DNA from: Sphingomonas suaedae
Lineage (GTDB): Bacteria; Pseudomonadota; Alphaproteobacteria; Sphingomonadales; Sphingomonadaceae
Assembly: GCF_007833215.1 (NCBI RefSeq)
Contig: NZ_CP042239.1
Coordinates: 4,028,001-4,092,000 of the forward strand
Length of the DNA stretch: 64,000 nucleotides
Direction: 5' to 3'
Both the position numbers and the translations under genes were made by a program. A model generated the notes under the pieces. The model saw only the letters and a list, made by a program, of their open reading frames with translations, did not search any database and was not told where the DNA came from. Shown here one piece after another: positions 31,919 through 39,981 of the stretch. The number at the start of each line of letters is the position of its first letter. Within the stretch, counting starts at the first letter, position 1.

Positions 31919-31996
31919 GTTACTCTCCTCGCGGACCCGCCGATGCCGCGGATTGATGACCGCAGCACGACAGTTGGGGTGGGGAGGGAGCAATAA

Positions 31997-32029
31997 AAAA
32001 GGGAGACCGGGGTGACCCGTCTCCCTTTT
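31997..32029 (-). terminator. rho-independent terminator of the rplU-rpmA operon
   Basis: Perfect 11-base arms AAAAGGGAGAC (31997-32007) and GTCTCCCTTTT (32019-32029), loop of 11. Read on the minus strand after rpmA, the stem is followed by a run of T from AATAAAAAA. It is also T-flanked in the other direction, so it may be bidirectional. A second hairpin GGTCTCC/GGAGACC lies at 32032-32049. Confidence 0.8.
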
Positions 32030-32087
32030 GCGGTCTCCTGCTGGAGACCCGGGTCACCCTGGCGGGCAACCCGGATGGTTGCCCAGC

Positions 32088-32357
32088 TTATTCCGCTGCT
32101 TCCGCAATCATGTCTACCGAACAGAATTTGCGGCCGAGCTTGCCGTCGTGGAATCGCACGCGACCGTCGGTCAGCGCGAACAGCGTGTGATCGCGGCCGA
32201 TGCCGACATTGGCGCCCGGATAGAAACGGGTGCCGCGCTGACGCACGAGGATGTTGCCGGCGATTGCCACCTGGCCACCGAACTTTTTCACGCCAAGGCG
32301 CTTCGATTCCGAATCGCGGCCGTTACGCGAAGAGCCGCCTGCCTTTTTATGTGCCAT
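32088..32357 (-). CDS. rpmA: 50S ribosomal protein L27
   Basis: 89 residues, [20 protein letters not shown] start and [21 protein letters not shown], the L27 signature. Full length and typical. Placed 13 bases after rplU. The N-terminus is of the directly used (non-processed) type. Confidence 0.98.
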   Translation of the reverse strand: MAHKKAGGSSRNGRDSESKRLGVKKFGGQVAIAGNILVRQRGTRFYPGANVGIGRDHTLFALTDGRVRFHDGKLGRKFCSVDMIAEAAE

Positions 32358-32370
32358 TTCGCGTTACTCC

Positions 32371-32739
32371 TTACGCTTCAGCGGCTGCCGGGGCGTCGCC
32401 CTCGGTCGCCTTGGCCTTGGCGGCCTTCTTCTTGGTTTCCTGCGCACCGATCGCGGTGATCTTCAGGATGGTGTGGTTCTGGCGATGGCCGTTCTTGCGG
32501 CGATAGTTATGCCGACGGCGCTTCTTGAAGACGATGACCTTCTCGCCCTTCGCCTGCGCGATGATCTCGGCCGAGACGGTCAGCCCGTCGGTCGACTTCA
32601 GATCCGAACCTTCGCCAGCGAGCAGCACGTCACCCAGGGTGATCGTCGAACCGGCTTCGCCGTCGAGCTTCTCGACGACGATCTTGTCTCCTGCGGCAAC
32701 GCGATACTGCTTGCCGCCCGTGCGCACGATAGCGAACAT
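32371..32739 (-). CDS. rplU: 50S ribosomal protein L21
   Basis: 122 residues from [18 protein letters not shown]; core domain with [19 protein letters not shown] (the L21 signature) followed by an alanine/lysine-rich C-terminal tail ([22 protein letters not shown]), a known variable extension. First gene of the rplU-rpmA operon. ATG 32739 matches the family start; an ATG three codons earlier is possible. Confidence 0.97.
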   Translation of the reverse strand: MFAIVRTGGKQYRVAAGDKIVVEKLDGEAGSTITLGDVLLAGEGSDLKSTDGLTVSAEIIAQAKGEKVIVFKKRRRHNYRRKNGHRQNHTILKITAIGAQETKKKAAKAKATEGDAPAAAEA

Positions 32740-32856
32740 GGGCCTCATCTCAATTTCAAAAGCATGTGCCCGCGCAGGACAAGCCCGGCGGGAGGAACGG
32801 CGCGGTTATGGGATTCGCCCGGCGAAGTCAACCTTTGTCGGGCTTTTGTCCGGAAG

Positions 32857-32943
32857 GCGGCACCGGCCCGCTCCCCCACCCGGCCACCCATCGGCAGGAT
32901 ATTCTGGAATGGGTGGCCGGGTGGGGGAGCGGGCCGGTGCCGC
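32857..32943. repeat. long perfect inverted repeat, family E
   Basis: Perfect 35-base arms (32857-32891 and 32909-32943) with a 17-base loop, starting GCGGCACCGGCCCGCTCCCC. A nearly identical element lies 31 kb away at 63855-63936, with the arms conserved and the loop different. Between rplU and hspQ. Confidence 0.93.
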
Positions 32944-32970
32944 AGAACGCGTCAGCGTTCTCAGACAAAT

Positions 32971-33351
32971 CTAATGCCGGTGCTCGTTTTTCAGCTGATA
33001 CCGCCCGCCACTCAGCTGATCGAACAATCCGTGGATCGCGGGATGCTCGATCGGCTCGTCGCTGTCATCGACGACCAGGTTCTGCTGACTGACATAGGCG
33101 ACATAGCTCGACTCGGCATTTTCTGCGAGCAGGTGGTAGAAGGGCTGGTCCTTGCGCGGACGGATATCCTCAGGAATCGCCTCATACCATTCGTCGGTAT
33201 TGGCAAAGACGGGGTCGATGTCGAAGATCACCCCGCGGAAATCGAACAGCCGGTGCCGCACCACATCGCCCAGATTGAAGCGGGCATGGGCAACGGCCGG
33301 TACCGGAACGCCGGAGATCGACAGATCGAGCGGTGCGGAAGGACGGGTCAT
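32971..33351 (-). CDS. hspQ: heat-shock protein HspQ (hemimethylated-DNA-binding domain)
   Basis: 126 residues. Contains [32 protein letters not shown] and [29 protein letters not shown], the YccV/HspQ signature. Regulates or supplies substrates to Lon protease in enterobacteria; first described as binding hemimethylated DNA. The N-terminal 20 residues are an extension. Single gene. Confidence 0.93.
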   Translation of the reverse strand: MTRPSAPLDLSISGVPVPAVAHARFNLGDVVRHRLFDFRGVIFDIDPVFANTDEWYEAIPEDIRPRKDQPFYHLLAENAESSYVAYVSQQNLVVDDSDEPIEHPAIHGLFDQLSGGRYQLKNEHRH

Positions 33352-33484
33352 GGGTTCAATCTAGTGTGTCCTGCGCTCGGCACAAGAAGAGTGCGGCAAG
33401 CCGCTTGCGCCGCCGCACCGGCTGGTATAGAGGCGCCCGCTCGACCGGTCGGAGCGGCATTTCGATGCCTACCGGACCCCTCGC

Positions 33485-33574
33485 GGAGAGGTGGCAGAGT
33501 GGTCGATCGCGCCGCACTCGAAATGCGGTTTACGGGGAACCGTAACGTGGGTTCGAATCCCACCCTCTCCGCCA
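33485..33574 (+). tRNA. tRNA-Ser (anticodon CGA)
   Basis: Acceptor GGAGAGG (33485-33491) pairs with CCTCTCC (33564-33570), discriminator G, CCA encoded (33572-33574). Anticodon stem CCGCA/TGCGG encloses loop CTCGAAA with anticodon CGA at 33519-33521. Long class II variable arm (ACGG...CCGT) and T arm GTGGG-TTCGAAT-CCCAC. Reads UCG codons. Confidence 0.96.
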
Positions 33575-33683
33575 CCTTTCAATCTTGCGATCAACGCGCT
33601 TCGCTCACGCCTCGAACGGCGCGGTCCGAGAGGGCTCTCGAACCGCCGTTGCCAAAGCGCGGAAAACCGCGTAGCCAGTGCTG

Positions 33684-33693
33684 CAATCGATTG
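33684..33693. promoter_or_regulatory. LacI-type operator 1
   Basis: CAATCGATTG, a perfect palindrome in the context TGCAATCGATTGTG, upstream of the ceramidase-like gene (170 bases before its ATG). Fits the LacI/GalR consensus TGNAANCGNTTNCA. The rest of 33575-33862 shows no gene. Confidence 0.8.
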
Positions 33694-33862
33694 TGGAAAT
33701 CAATTGGAGCAAGGAGAGGCGGTTATGCCCGCAGCGCGAACAGAGCGCGTCGATTTGCAATGTGGCGTCGCATTCACACCCTGATCCGCGATCCAGGCTT
33801 CGGAACACATCATTCTACAGGGCCAGCGCGATCGGCGCAGGCCGCCAGTCGGGAAGTTGAAC

Positions 33863-35206
33863 ATGAAATATACGGTCAGTCTCGCATTCGCCGCGACGTT
33901 GATGTGCACGGCGACGTCTGCCTATGCGCAGACCCTCAAGGTCGGCGCCGCAAAGGTCGATATCACGCCTGCCGCCGCGGATCTGCCCAAGAACATGCTG
34001 GGCGTGCTCGATCCCATCAATGTGCGTGCCATCGTGGTCGATGACGGCGCGTCGCGGGCGGCGATGGTGAGCGTGGATGCGGGTGCGATCGGCACCGAAA
34101 CCTGGCAGAAGGTGAGCGAACGCGCCGCGCGCGAGCTGAAGATTCCGGTCAGCCAGCTGCTGCTGACCGCGACCCACACCCATAGCGCGCCGTGGATGCG
34201 TGGTGCGGCGTATGAGGCGCAGATTTTCGACGCGATCCGCAAGGCCGCCAGCGGGATGCGCAAGGCGCAAATGGCCTATGGCACCGGCGTCTCCTACATC
34301 AACGTGAACCGCAACATCATCGATCCCAAGACGCAGCGCTGGTGGGAAGGTCCGAATTATGAGGGCGTTTCCGACAAAACCGTGGCGGTCGTCCGCTTCG
34401 AAACGCCGGAGGGGAAGCCGATCGCCGTCTATTACAATTACGGCGTCCACGCGGTGCTGACGGGCAATCTCGACCTGGTCAGCGCGGACCTGCCCGGCGC
34501 CGCGTCCAACTATATCGAGGAATCGCTCGGCGACGGCGCGGTCGCGGTCTATTCGAACGGCGCGGCGGGCGATCAGAACCCGATCTATTTCAACCAGACC
34601 TATGAACTGCGCGCCATCCGCACCGCCGACTATGCCAAGCGCGGCGAAGATATCAGTAATGCGATGCCGCCGGGCGGCACCGGCATGGACCGCAGCAATC
34701 CCAAGGTCGCGATGCTCATGGACCAGCAGAAGCGCATGGTGCTGTCGATGGGACAGATGCTGGGTGAGGAAGTTCTCCACGTCTCGCGCGCCAGCCTCGA
34801 ACGGCCGGTAACCGACGCGCGGATCAGCGGCGCGCAGACGAGCGTCACCTGCCCGGGCCGCAAGCGCCTCGACAAGGGGCGTGCGGGCTATCCGGGCATC
34901 TATGAGGATGCCGATCCCGTCTCCATTCGCCTCAGCCTGCTGCGGATCGGCGATACGGTCATCGGCGGCGTGGATGCTGAGGTGTTCACGACCATCGCGC
35001 AGCGGTTCAAGCGCGAATCGCCTTTCAAGCACAGCATGATGACGACGCTGACCAACGGCATCGCGGGGTCCGGCTATATCCCGAACGACGCGGCGTTCGG
35101 CTACAACACGTTCGAGGTGGTATCCTCCCGGCTCAAGCCCGGATGCGCTGAAACCGCGATCGTCGACGGGCTGCTCGACCTGATCGAAAAGACCGAAGCC
35201 GAGTAG
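33863..35206 (+). CDS. neutral ceramidase-like N-terminal-domain hydrolase
   Basis: 447 residues. Signal peptide [29 protein letters not shown] at 33851-33855 precedes ATG 33863. The mature part begins [13 protein letters not shown] and has [10 protein letters not shown] (about 107-116) and GVHAVLTG, matching the zinc-binding N-terminal domain of neutral/alkaline ceramidases. The whole protein is much shorter than true ceramidases (about 650-700), lacking the C-terminal Ig-like domain. True ceramidase activity is therefore uncertain; some relatives act on glycans or other amides. The gene is preceded by a LacI-type operator and is convergent with the kinase gene. Confidence 0.75.
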   Translation: MKYTVSLAFAATLMCTATSAYAQTLKVGAAKVDITPAAADLPKNMLGVLDPINVRAIVVDDGASRAAMVSVDAGAIGTETWQKVSERAARELKIPVSQLLLTATHTHSAPWMRGAAYEAQIFDAIRKAASGMRKAQMAYGTGVSYINVNRNIIDPKTQRWWEGPNYEGVSDKTVAVVRFETPEGKPIAVYYNYGVHAVLTGNLDLVSADLPGAASNYIEESLGDGAVAVYSNGAAGDQNPIYFNQTYELRAIRTADYAKRGEDISNAMPPGGTGMDRSNPKVAMLMDQQKRMVLSMGQMLGEEVLHVSRASLERPVTDARISGAQTSVTCPGRKRLDKGRAGYPGIYEDADPVSIRLSLLRIGDTVIGGVDAEVFTTIAQRFKRESPFKHSMMTTLTNGIAGSGYIPNDAAFGYNTFEVVSSRLKPGCAETAIVDGLLDLIEKTEAE

Positions 35207-35240
35207 AAGTCACCCGGTTCGCGCGGAGCGAAACCGCGTT

Positions 35241-35346
35241 CAGGCTGGTCCCCGGCGCAGACCGGGACCCAGTCGCCACGAACACAAGGCGGCATCCCGA
35301 AGCCTGAAAGCCGCTTATAACTGGACCCCGGCCTTCGCCGGGGAAC
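35241..35346. repeat. intergenic inverted repeat, family F (divergent copy)
   Basis: Segments CTGGTCCCCGGCGC...GGGACCCAG and CTGGACCCCGGCC...CGGGGAACAG are reverse-complement-like to each other. Located between the convergent ceramidase-like and ROK kinase genes. Related in sequence to 57332-57436. Confidence 0.7.
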
Positions 35347-35359
35347 AGCGTGAGGCTCT

Positions 35360-36253
35360 TTAGCTCCGAGCGGCCTGGGCCAATGCGATGGCGCCCAGCG
35401 GCCCCGCTTCGGTGCCGAGTGTCGCTGGCTTGATGACGTCTCGGCCGCTCATGTCATCGACGAACGGCAGATACCCCGCGATCCGCTCCACGACATGGTC
35501 GCGCACCCAGGGCAGCAGGAATGGGCGCGACAGTGCGACGCTTCCGCCGAACAGGATACGCTGCGCCGATACCGTCAGCAGGATCGTGGCGCACAATTCG
35601 GCGATGTCTGACGCTACGTCCCGCCAGATCGGATGATCGTCCGGCACATTGGCGGGATCGGCTCCAAATCGCTTGGCCAGCGCGGGACCTGAAACCAGCC
35701 CCTCGACACAGTCGCCATGAAATGGACAGGCGCCGGCAAAGGAATCGCCCGGCACGCGGCGCAGGCGCAGATGGCCGATTTCGGGATGCAGCGCGCCGTG
35801 TACTGGTCGCCCAGCGATCAGCAGCCCGCCGCCAAGCCCGGTGCCGATGGTGATGTAGCACAGGCTGTCGCAGCCCGCGCCCGCGCCCCAGCGATATTCG
35901 GCCAGCGCGGCGGCGTTGACGTCGGTATCGATCGCGACCGGACAGCCCAGATCCCGCGCCAGCGGGTCCAGGATCGCCGCGCCGCCCCAGCCCGGTTTCG
36001 GCGTCGGGAGCATCCGGCCGAAGTCCGGCGCGGCGCGATCGAGGCGGATCGGGCCGAAGGATGCGATTCCCAGCCCGGCCAACGGCGTCTGTCCGGTCCA
36101 TTCGTCCAGGATCGAACGCAGCGCCGACAGCGTCACGCGCGGTTCGCCCGTCACCACCACATGGCGATCGACGATCCGGTCCCCCTGGGCGAGCACGGCG
36201 ACACTCTTGGTCCCGCCCAGCTCGACACCGGCATAGCGGCCGGTATCGCTCAT
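35360..36253 (-). CDS. ROK-family fructokinase
   Basis: 297 residues. ATP-binding GVELGGTKSVAVL, catalytic region DTDVNAAALAEYRWG, GLGGGLLIAG, and the ROK zinc motif GHLRLRR...CPFHGDCVEGLVSGPA. Phosphorylates fructose released by the adjacent GH68 enzyme (inference; fructose is the usual substrate of this clade with GH68/GH32 neighbours). Starts inside the end of the GH68 gene (overlap at 36250-36253), so the pair is an operon. Confidence 0.88.
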   Translation of the reverse strand: MSDTGRYAGVELGGTKSVAVLAQGDRIVDRHVVVTGEPRVTLSALRSILDEWTGQTPLAGLGIASFGPIRLDRAAPDFGRMLPTPKPGWGGAAILDPLARDLGCPVAIDTDVNAAALAEYRWGAGAGCDSLCYITIGTGLGGGLLIAGRPVHGALHPEIGHLRLRRVPGDSFAGACPFHGDCVEGLVSGPALAKRFGADPANVPDDHPIWRDVASDIAELCATILLTVSAQRILFGGSVALSRPFLLPWVRDHVVERIAGYLPFVDDMSGRDVIKPATLGTEAGPLGAIALAQAARS

Positions 36254-37506
36254 GGCGCGCCCGACAATCCGGCGCGATCGCCCTGTAGCGTCAGGTGCAG
36301 CATGGGGGCGAAGGTGGCGCCGAAGCGGTTCGCATTGGCATCGGCGCCGTCGCTGCCCCAGGCATCGATGAAGCTGGTGACGCGCAAGTCGGGCAATACC
36401 AGCCAGCTATAGGCTTGCTTGGGTGCCGCCGCCGGGTTGGCGAACACCAGCCCGGTGCCGTTGAGCGGCCGCCAGCCGCCGTCCAGCCGATCGGAAACCA
36501 TGCCGTACAAGCCGGTCGGACCTACCGGCCCGTCGGGATCGAAGACATGGCGCTGGGTCGACCAGAACAGATAATAAAGCCCGTCATGGAGCACGACATG
36601 CGGCCGTTCGAGTTCGTTGTTCACCCCCTCTGCGGCGATCAGCGGCGGCTGCAACGCCCAATCGTCGAGCGCGGCGTCGCGCGCAACCGCCCAGCCGATG
36701 CAGCCATTGAAGGCAGAGTGGGTGTCGGCGAGCGATCCGGCAAAGAAGATGTGATGGCGTCCGTCGCGCGGGTCGCGAAACCATGCCGGATCGCGGAACG
36801 CCTTGATCGTCCCGACACGACCGGTTCCGGCATCGCTCGCCATATAATGCGCCGGATCGCGAACGATCATCTCGCGCAGTTCGCGCCAGTCGGTCAGGCG
36901 ATGGCCGTCAGGTCCGGCGGACAAGGTCGCCCGCGCCTGAAACAGTCTCTGTTCAAAGGTCGGCGCGGTCTCGCCCCGCCGTCCGGTCGCGGTGAAGAAC
37001 AGCGTCAGCGTCGTCCCGTCCGCGGCCAGCAACGCCGATCCCGACCATTCGCGACTACCCGGCGAAAATCCATCGGGCATTGCCGGTCCCAGATGGCGCC
37101 ACCCGTTGCGGTCCTGCGCGATCAGATGGATGCGCGCATGGCCGTGACGCTCCTCCGGGTCGGCAAAGGGCGGGGTGCCCAAAGCCATCCACAGCGTCGC
37201 GCCGCCGGGCAGAAGCGCGACATCGCCATTGGCGTCCTGCACCGGCCAGGCGTCCCAGATCGCGAGATCGTCCGCGACCGGCACGACCTGATCCTCGCGG
37301 ATTACCGGCGCGGCGTCTGCCATGCCGGTGTCAATGCCGCGTACCTGTGCCGGGGTCCATGCCGTGACGGTTCCCCCGCCGACCATCCGATCGGCCGATT
37401 CAGCTTCGGCGGTCAATGCGCGGTCCGCCGGTTCAGTGTGGTGCCAACGGCCCCATTGCGCCCGGTCCCGCGCATGGCCTTGTGAAACCTCAACATATAT
37501 CTCCAT
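36250..37506 (-). CDS. GH68 sucrase / levansucrase-like
   Basis: 418 residues, glycoside hydrolase family 68. Nucleophile Asp in IWDAWPV (D85), EWSGSA (153-158), FRDPAWF with transition-state Asp (about 239) and acid/base Glu in ELERPH (E300). Hydrolyses sucrose or transfers fructose. There is no signal peptide, as in Zymomonas GH68 enzymes, which are exported without one; cytoplasmic action is equally possible here. ATG 37506 has only a weak CCAGG before it; ATG 37386 is an alternative. A LacI-type operator lies 35 bases upstream. Confidence 0.9.
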   Translation of the reverse strand: MEIYVEVSQGHARDRAQWGRWHHTEPADRALTAEAESADRMVGGGTVTAWTPAQVRGIDTGMADAAPVIREDQVVPVADDLAIWDAWPVQDANGDVALLPGGATLWMALGTPPFADPEERHGHARIHLIAQDRNGWRHLGPAMPDGFSPGSREWSGSALLAADGTTLTLFFTATGRRGETAPTFEQRLFQARATLSAGPDGHRLTDWRELREMIVRDPAHYMASDAGTGRVGTIKAFRDPAWFRDPRDGRHHIFFAGSLADTHSAFNGCIGWAVARDAALDDWALQPPLIAAEGVNNELERPHVVLHDGLYYLFWSTQRHVFDPDGPVGPTGLYGMVSDRLDGGWRPLNGTGLVFANPAAAPKQAYSWLVLPDLRVTSFIDAWGSDGADANANRFGATFAPMLHLTLQGDRAGLSGAP

Positions 37507-37540
37507 CCTGGCGAAGCGACTTTCTGAGAATGTGCGCTCG

Positions 37541-37550
37541 CAATCGATTG
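37541..37550. promoter_or_regulatory. LacI-type operator 2 (shared divergent site)
   Basis: CAATCGATTG in the gap between the divergent GH68 and esterase genes. The downstream extension CAATCGATTGTAGATT is identical to that at 45871-45886. Confidence 0.85.
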
Positions 37551-37632
37551 TAGATTAAACTTGAATTTGGCGAAGGCAACGGCGCATATCTCTCCGACCA
37601 ACAAAAGGCGCAGAGAAGAGAGAGGAAATTCC

Positions 37633-38622
37633 ATGGCTTCCGGCACGATCGACATCGGCGCTCCGATCGGGCGCAGGGCACTTCTTTCCGGCGCCGTCGG
37701 GCTGGCCACGCTCGGCGCCACGGCTGCGGCGCAAACCTTCCCCAAGCTGCCGCCGATGCCCCGGGCATGGATCGACGCCGAGCAGATTCCGCTGTGGCCG
37801 GACGGCACGCCGGGCGGTGGCTATCAGGCAAAGCCGCTGCCGGAGGGCTGGCCCGACATCATGGTCCGGAACATCGATCGCCCGATGCTGCGCGTGTTTC
37901 GCCCCGCCAAATCCAATGGCCGCGCATTGCTGTCGATCCCCGGCGGCGCCTACACTTTCGTCTCGATTCTCAACGAGGGCGTCGATGTCGCCCGCGCGAT
38001 GACCGAACGCGGCTATACGGTATTCGTCCTCACCTATCGCCTGCCCGACGAAGGCTGGAGTGATCGCCCCGACGTGCCGCTTCAGGATGCGCAGCGCGCG
38101 ATCCGCGTGATCCGCGCCAATGCCGATCGGTTCGGCTATGATCCCGCCAGCGTCGCCGCGGTCGGCTTTTCGGCGGGCGGCCATCTCGGCGCGACACTGG
38201 CCACCGGCTTTGCCGAGAAGGTGTACGCTCCCCGCGACGCGGTCGACGCGCTGGACGCCCGGCCCGCAGCGATGGCGCTGATCTATCCGGTCATCAGCGT
38301 GACCGCGCCCGTCACCCACGCTGAATCGGCAATGCGGCTGCTCGGCACCAATCCCGATGCCCAGGCGATCGCGCGCCGCTCGCCCGCGCAACATGTCACC
38401 GCCCGGACGCCGCCGCTGTTCATCGTTCACGCCCTCGACGACACCGCCGTGCCCGCCGAAAACAGCTTTATCATGATGCGCGCGATGCAGGCCGCCGGGC
38501 GCCCGGTGGAGAGCCATTTGTTCGAGGAGGGCGGCCACGGCTTCGGCGTCGGTCCGGCGGACAAGCCGTGCGGCCAGTGGCCGACGCTGTTCGCGGCATG
38601 GCTCGACCGGCATCTGAACTGA
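37633..38622 (+). CDS. Tat-exported alpha/beta-hydrolase, acetylesterase-like
   Basis: 329 residues. Tat-type signal with twin Arg (GRRALLSGAVGLATLGATAAAQ, RR at 14-15). Catalytic Ser in GFSAGGH (S180), Asp in HALDD and His in GGHGFG. N-terminus of the mature part (IPLWPDGTPGG) is typical of exported acetylxylan-esterase/BD-FAE-type enzymes that deacetylate sugars. Divergent from GH68, sharing operator 2. Likely removes acyl groups from the imported sugar. Confidence 0.87.
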   Translation: MASGTIDIGAPIGRRALLSGAVGLATLGATAAAQTFPKLPPMPRAWIDAEQIPLWPDGTPGGGYQAKPLPEGWPDIMVRNIDRPMLRVFRPAKSNGRALLSIPGGAYTFVSILNEGVDVARAMTERGYTVFVLTYRLPDEGWSDRPDVPLQDAQRAIRVIRANADRFGYDPASVAAVGFSAGGHLGATLATGFAEKVYAPRDAVDALDARPAAMALIYPVISVTAPVTHAESAMRLLGTNPDAQAIARRSPAQHVTARTPPLFIVHALDDTAVPAENSFIMMRAMQAAGRPVESHLFEEGGHGFGVGPADKPCGQWPTLFAAWLDRHLN

Positions 38623-38635
38623 TCCTGCCCGGCGA

Positions 38636-39865
38636 TCAGCCGCGATAGTCATCGGCGTCTCGCTGCACGAGCAACGCCGCAAAGGGTGCGCGCGACCGGT
38701 TCCAGCCGCACAATAGCGTGAGGAGGGTGGCGAACAGGGCGCCGAGCAGAATGCTGTAGGTGCTGTCGGACAGCCATTCGCCCAGCGCGCCCATCGCCAT
38801 CGGCGCGAACACCGCGCTGATGCAGGTGAAGAACAGCAACAGCCCCGCAATCGAGCCGTGACGTCCCTTGTCGTAACAACTGATCCCGGTCGAATTGATC
38901 GTCGGATACAGCACCGACATGAACAGGCCGGTCGCGGGAAGTGCGAAGATCGCGACCTCGCGCCCGCCAATCACGGCGACCCAGAACAAGGCCGCCATCG
39001 CCGCACTGCATACGAAGATCACGCTCGCCCAGTCGAAGCGCGAGAGCAGCCATACGCCCAGGAACCGCCCCGCCGCACGCAGGACGAAGAAGATCGAGAC
39101 CACATAGGCCGCCAGCCACAGCCACGACCCCGAATAATCGGCAAGATAGGTCGGCGCCCAGACATAGATGGCCGCCTCCGCACCGACATAGAGCATCAGC
39201 GCGGTCCCAAAGAAGCGCGCGGGCGGGTCGCCCGCCATGCGGATCGCCTCGCTCGCGCGAACCGGCTCGGCACGGGTGATGATCGGCCTTGGGAAACGGG
39301 CAACCGCCGATCCCAGGACCAGCAGCGCGCAGAGCATCGCGGCGATCAGATACACCCATTTCCAGCTCGCCCCGTTGAGCAGCATGTACGCGACGATGCC
39401 CGGTCCCAGGATCGCGCCGACGCCGAAAAACCCCTCGATCAGGTTCATCGTCCGCGCATGTTCGCCGGTCGAGCGCGACAGGTCGCCGATCAGCGCCAGC
39501 GCCCCGGACTTGAAGATGCCGATGCCCAGCCCCGATACGAACAACAGGGTGGTGAAAAACAGGAAGCTATGCCCCGCCGCGAACAGCGCGGAGCTGAGCC
39601 CGAACAGGACGAGGCCGATCAGGATCGTCGCCTTGCGCCCGATCCGGTCGGCAAGGAAGCCGAGCGCAATGGCTGAAATGCCGATCCCCGCCATCGTCGC
39701 GTACTGGAACGATCCGCCTGCAGTAAGACCAAGCTCGAACTCGCGGATCACTTCGGGAATGACCGTGCCGACCGAGTCGGTGGTCATCGCGAACATCGCG
39801 AACATCAGGAATACAAGCGCCTTGAGCAGCGTCGCTGCGCCGTCCCGTCCGGCCTGATCCTGCAT
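38636..39865 (-). CDS. MFS sugar transporter
   Basis: 409 residues, about 12 membrane helices with the MFS loop-2 motif GFLADRIGRKATILIG and IFFVLRAAGRFLGV. ATG 39865 follows GGAGAGCAGG; a GTG at 39877 is also in frame. It follows the TonB receptor gene by 116 bases on the same strand, giving an outer- plus inner-membrane uptake pair like the Xanthomonas sux system. Presumably imports the sugar or sugar ester taken up by that receptor. Confidence 0.87.
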   Translation of the reverse strand: MQDQAGRDGAATLLKALVFLMFAMFAMTTDSVGTVIPEVIREFELGLTAGGSFQYATMAGIGISAIALGFLADRIGRKATILIGLVLFGLSSALFAAGHSFLFFTTLLFVSGLGIGIFKSGALALIGDLSRSTGEHARTMNLIEGFFGVGAILGPGIVAYMLLNGASWKWVYLIAAMLCALLVLGSAVARFPRPIITRAEPVRASEAIRMAGDPPARFFGTALMLYVGAEAAIYVWAPTYLADYSGSWLWLAAYVVSIFFVLRAAGRFLGVWLLSRFDWASVIFVCSAAMAALFWVAVIGGREVAIFALPATGLFMSVLYPTINSTGISCYDKGRHGSIAGLLLFFTCISAVFAPMAMGALGEWLSDSTYSILLGALFATLLTLLCGWNRSRAPFAALLVQRDADDYRG

Positions 39866-39981
39866 CCTGCTCTCCACTCAAATTCGGCCGGGCAGCGCGC
39901 CAGCTCTGATACGCAATGGACCGGAGACGGAAAAAGCGGGAGGCGCAATGCCCCCCGCTCTTGCCGTCGGTCGATGCCGGG

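Noticed and set aside
33725..33784. 20-codon reading frame between tRNA-Ser and the ceramidase-like gene
   Set aside because: Too short, no ribosome-binding site of note, and composition like intergenic DNA.
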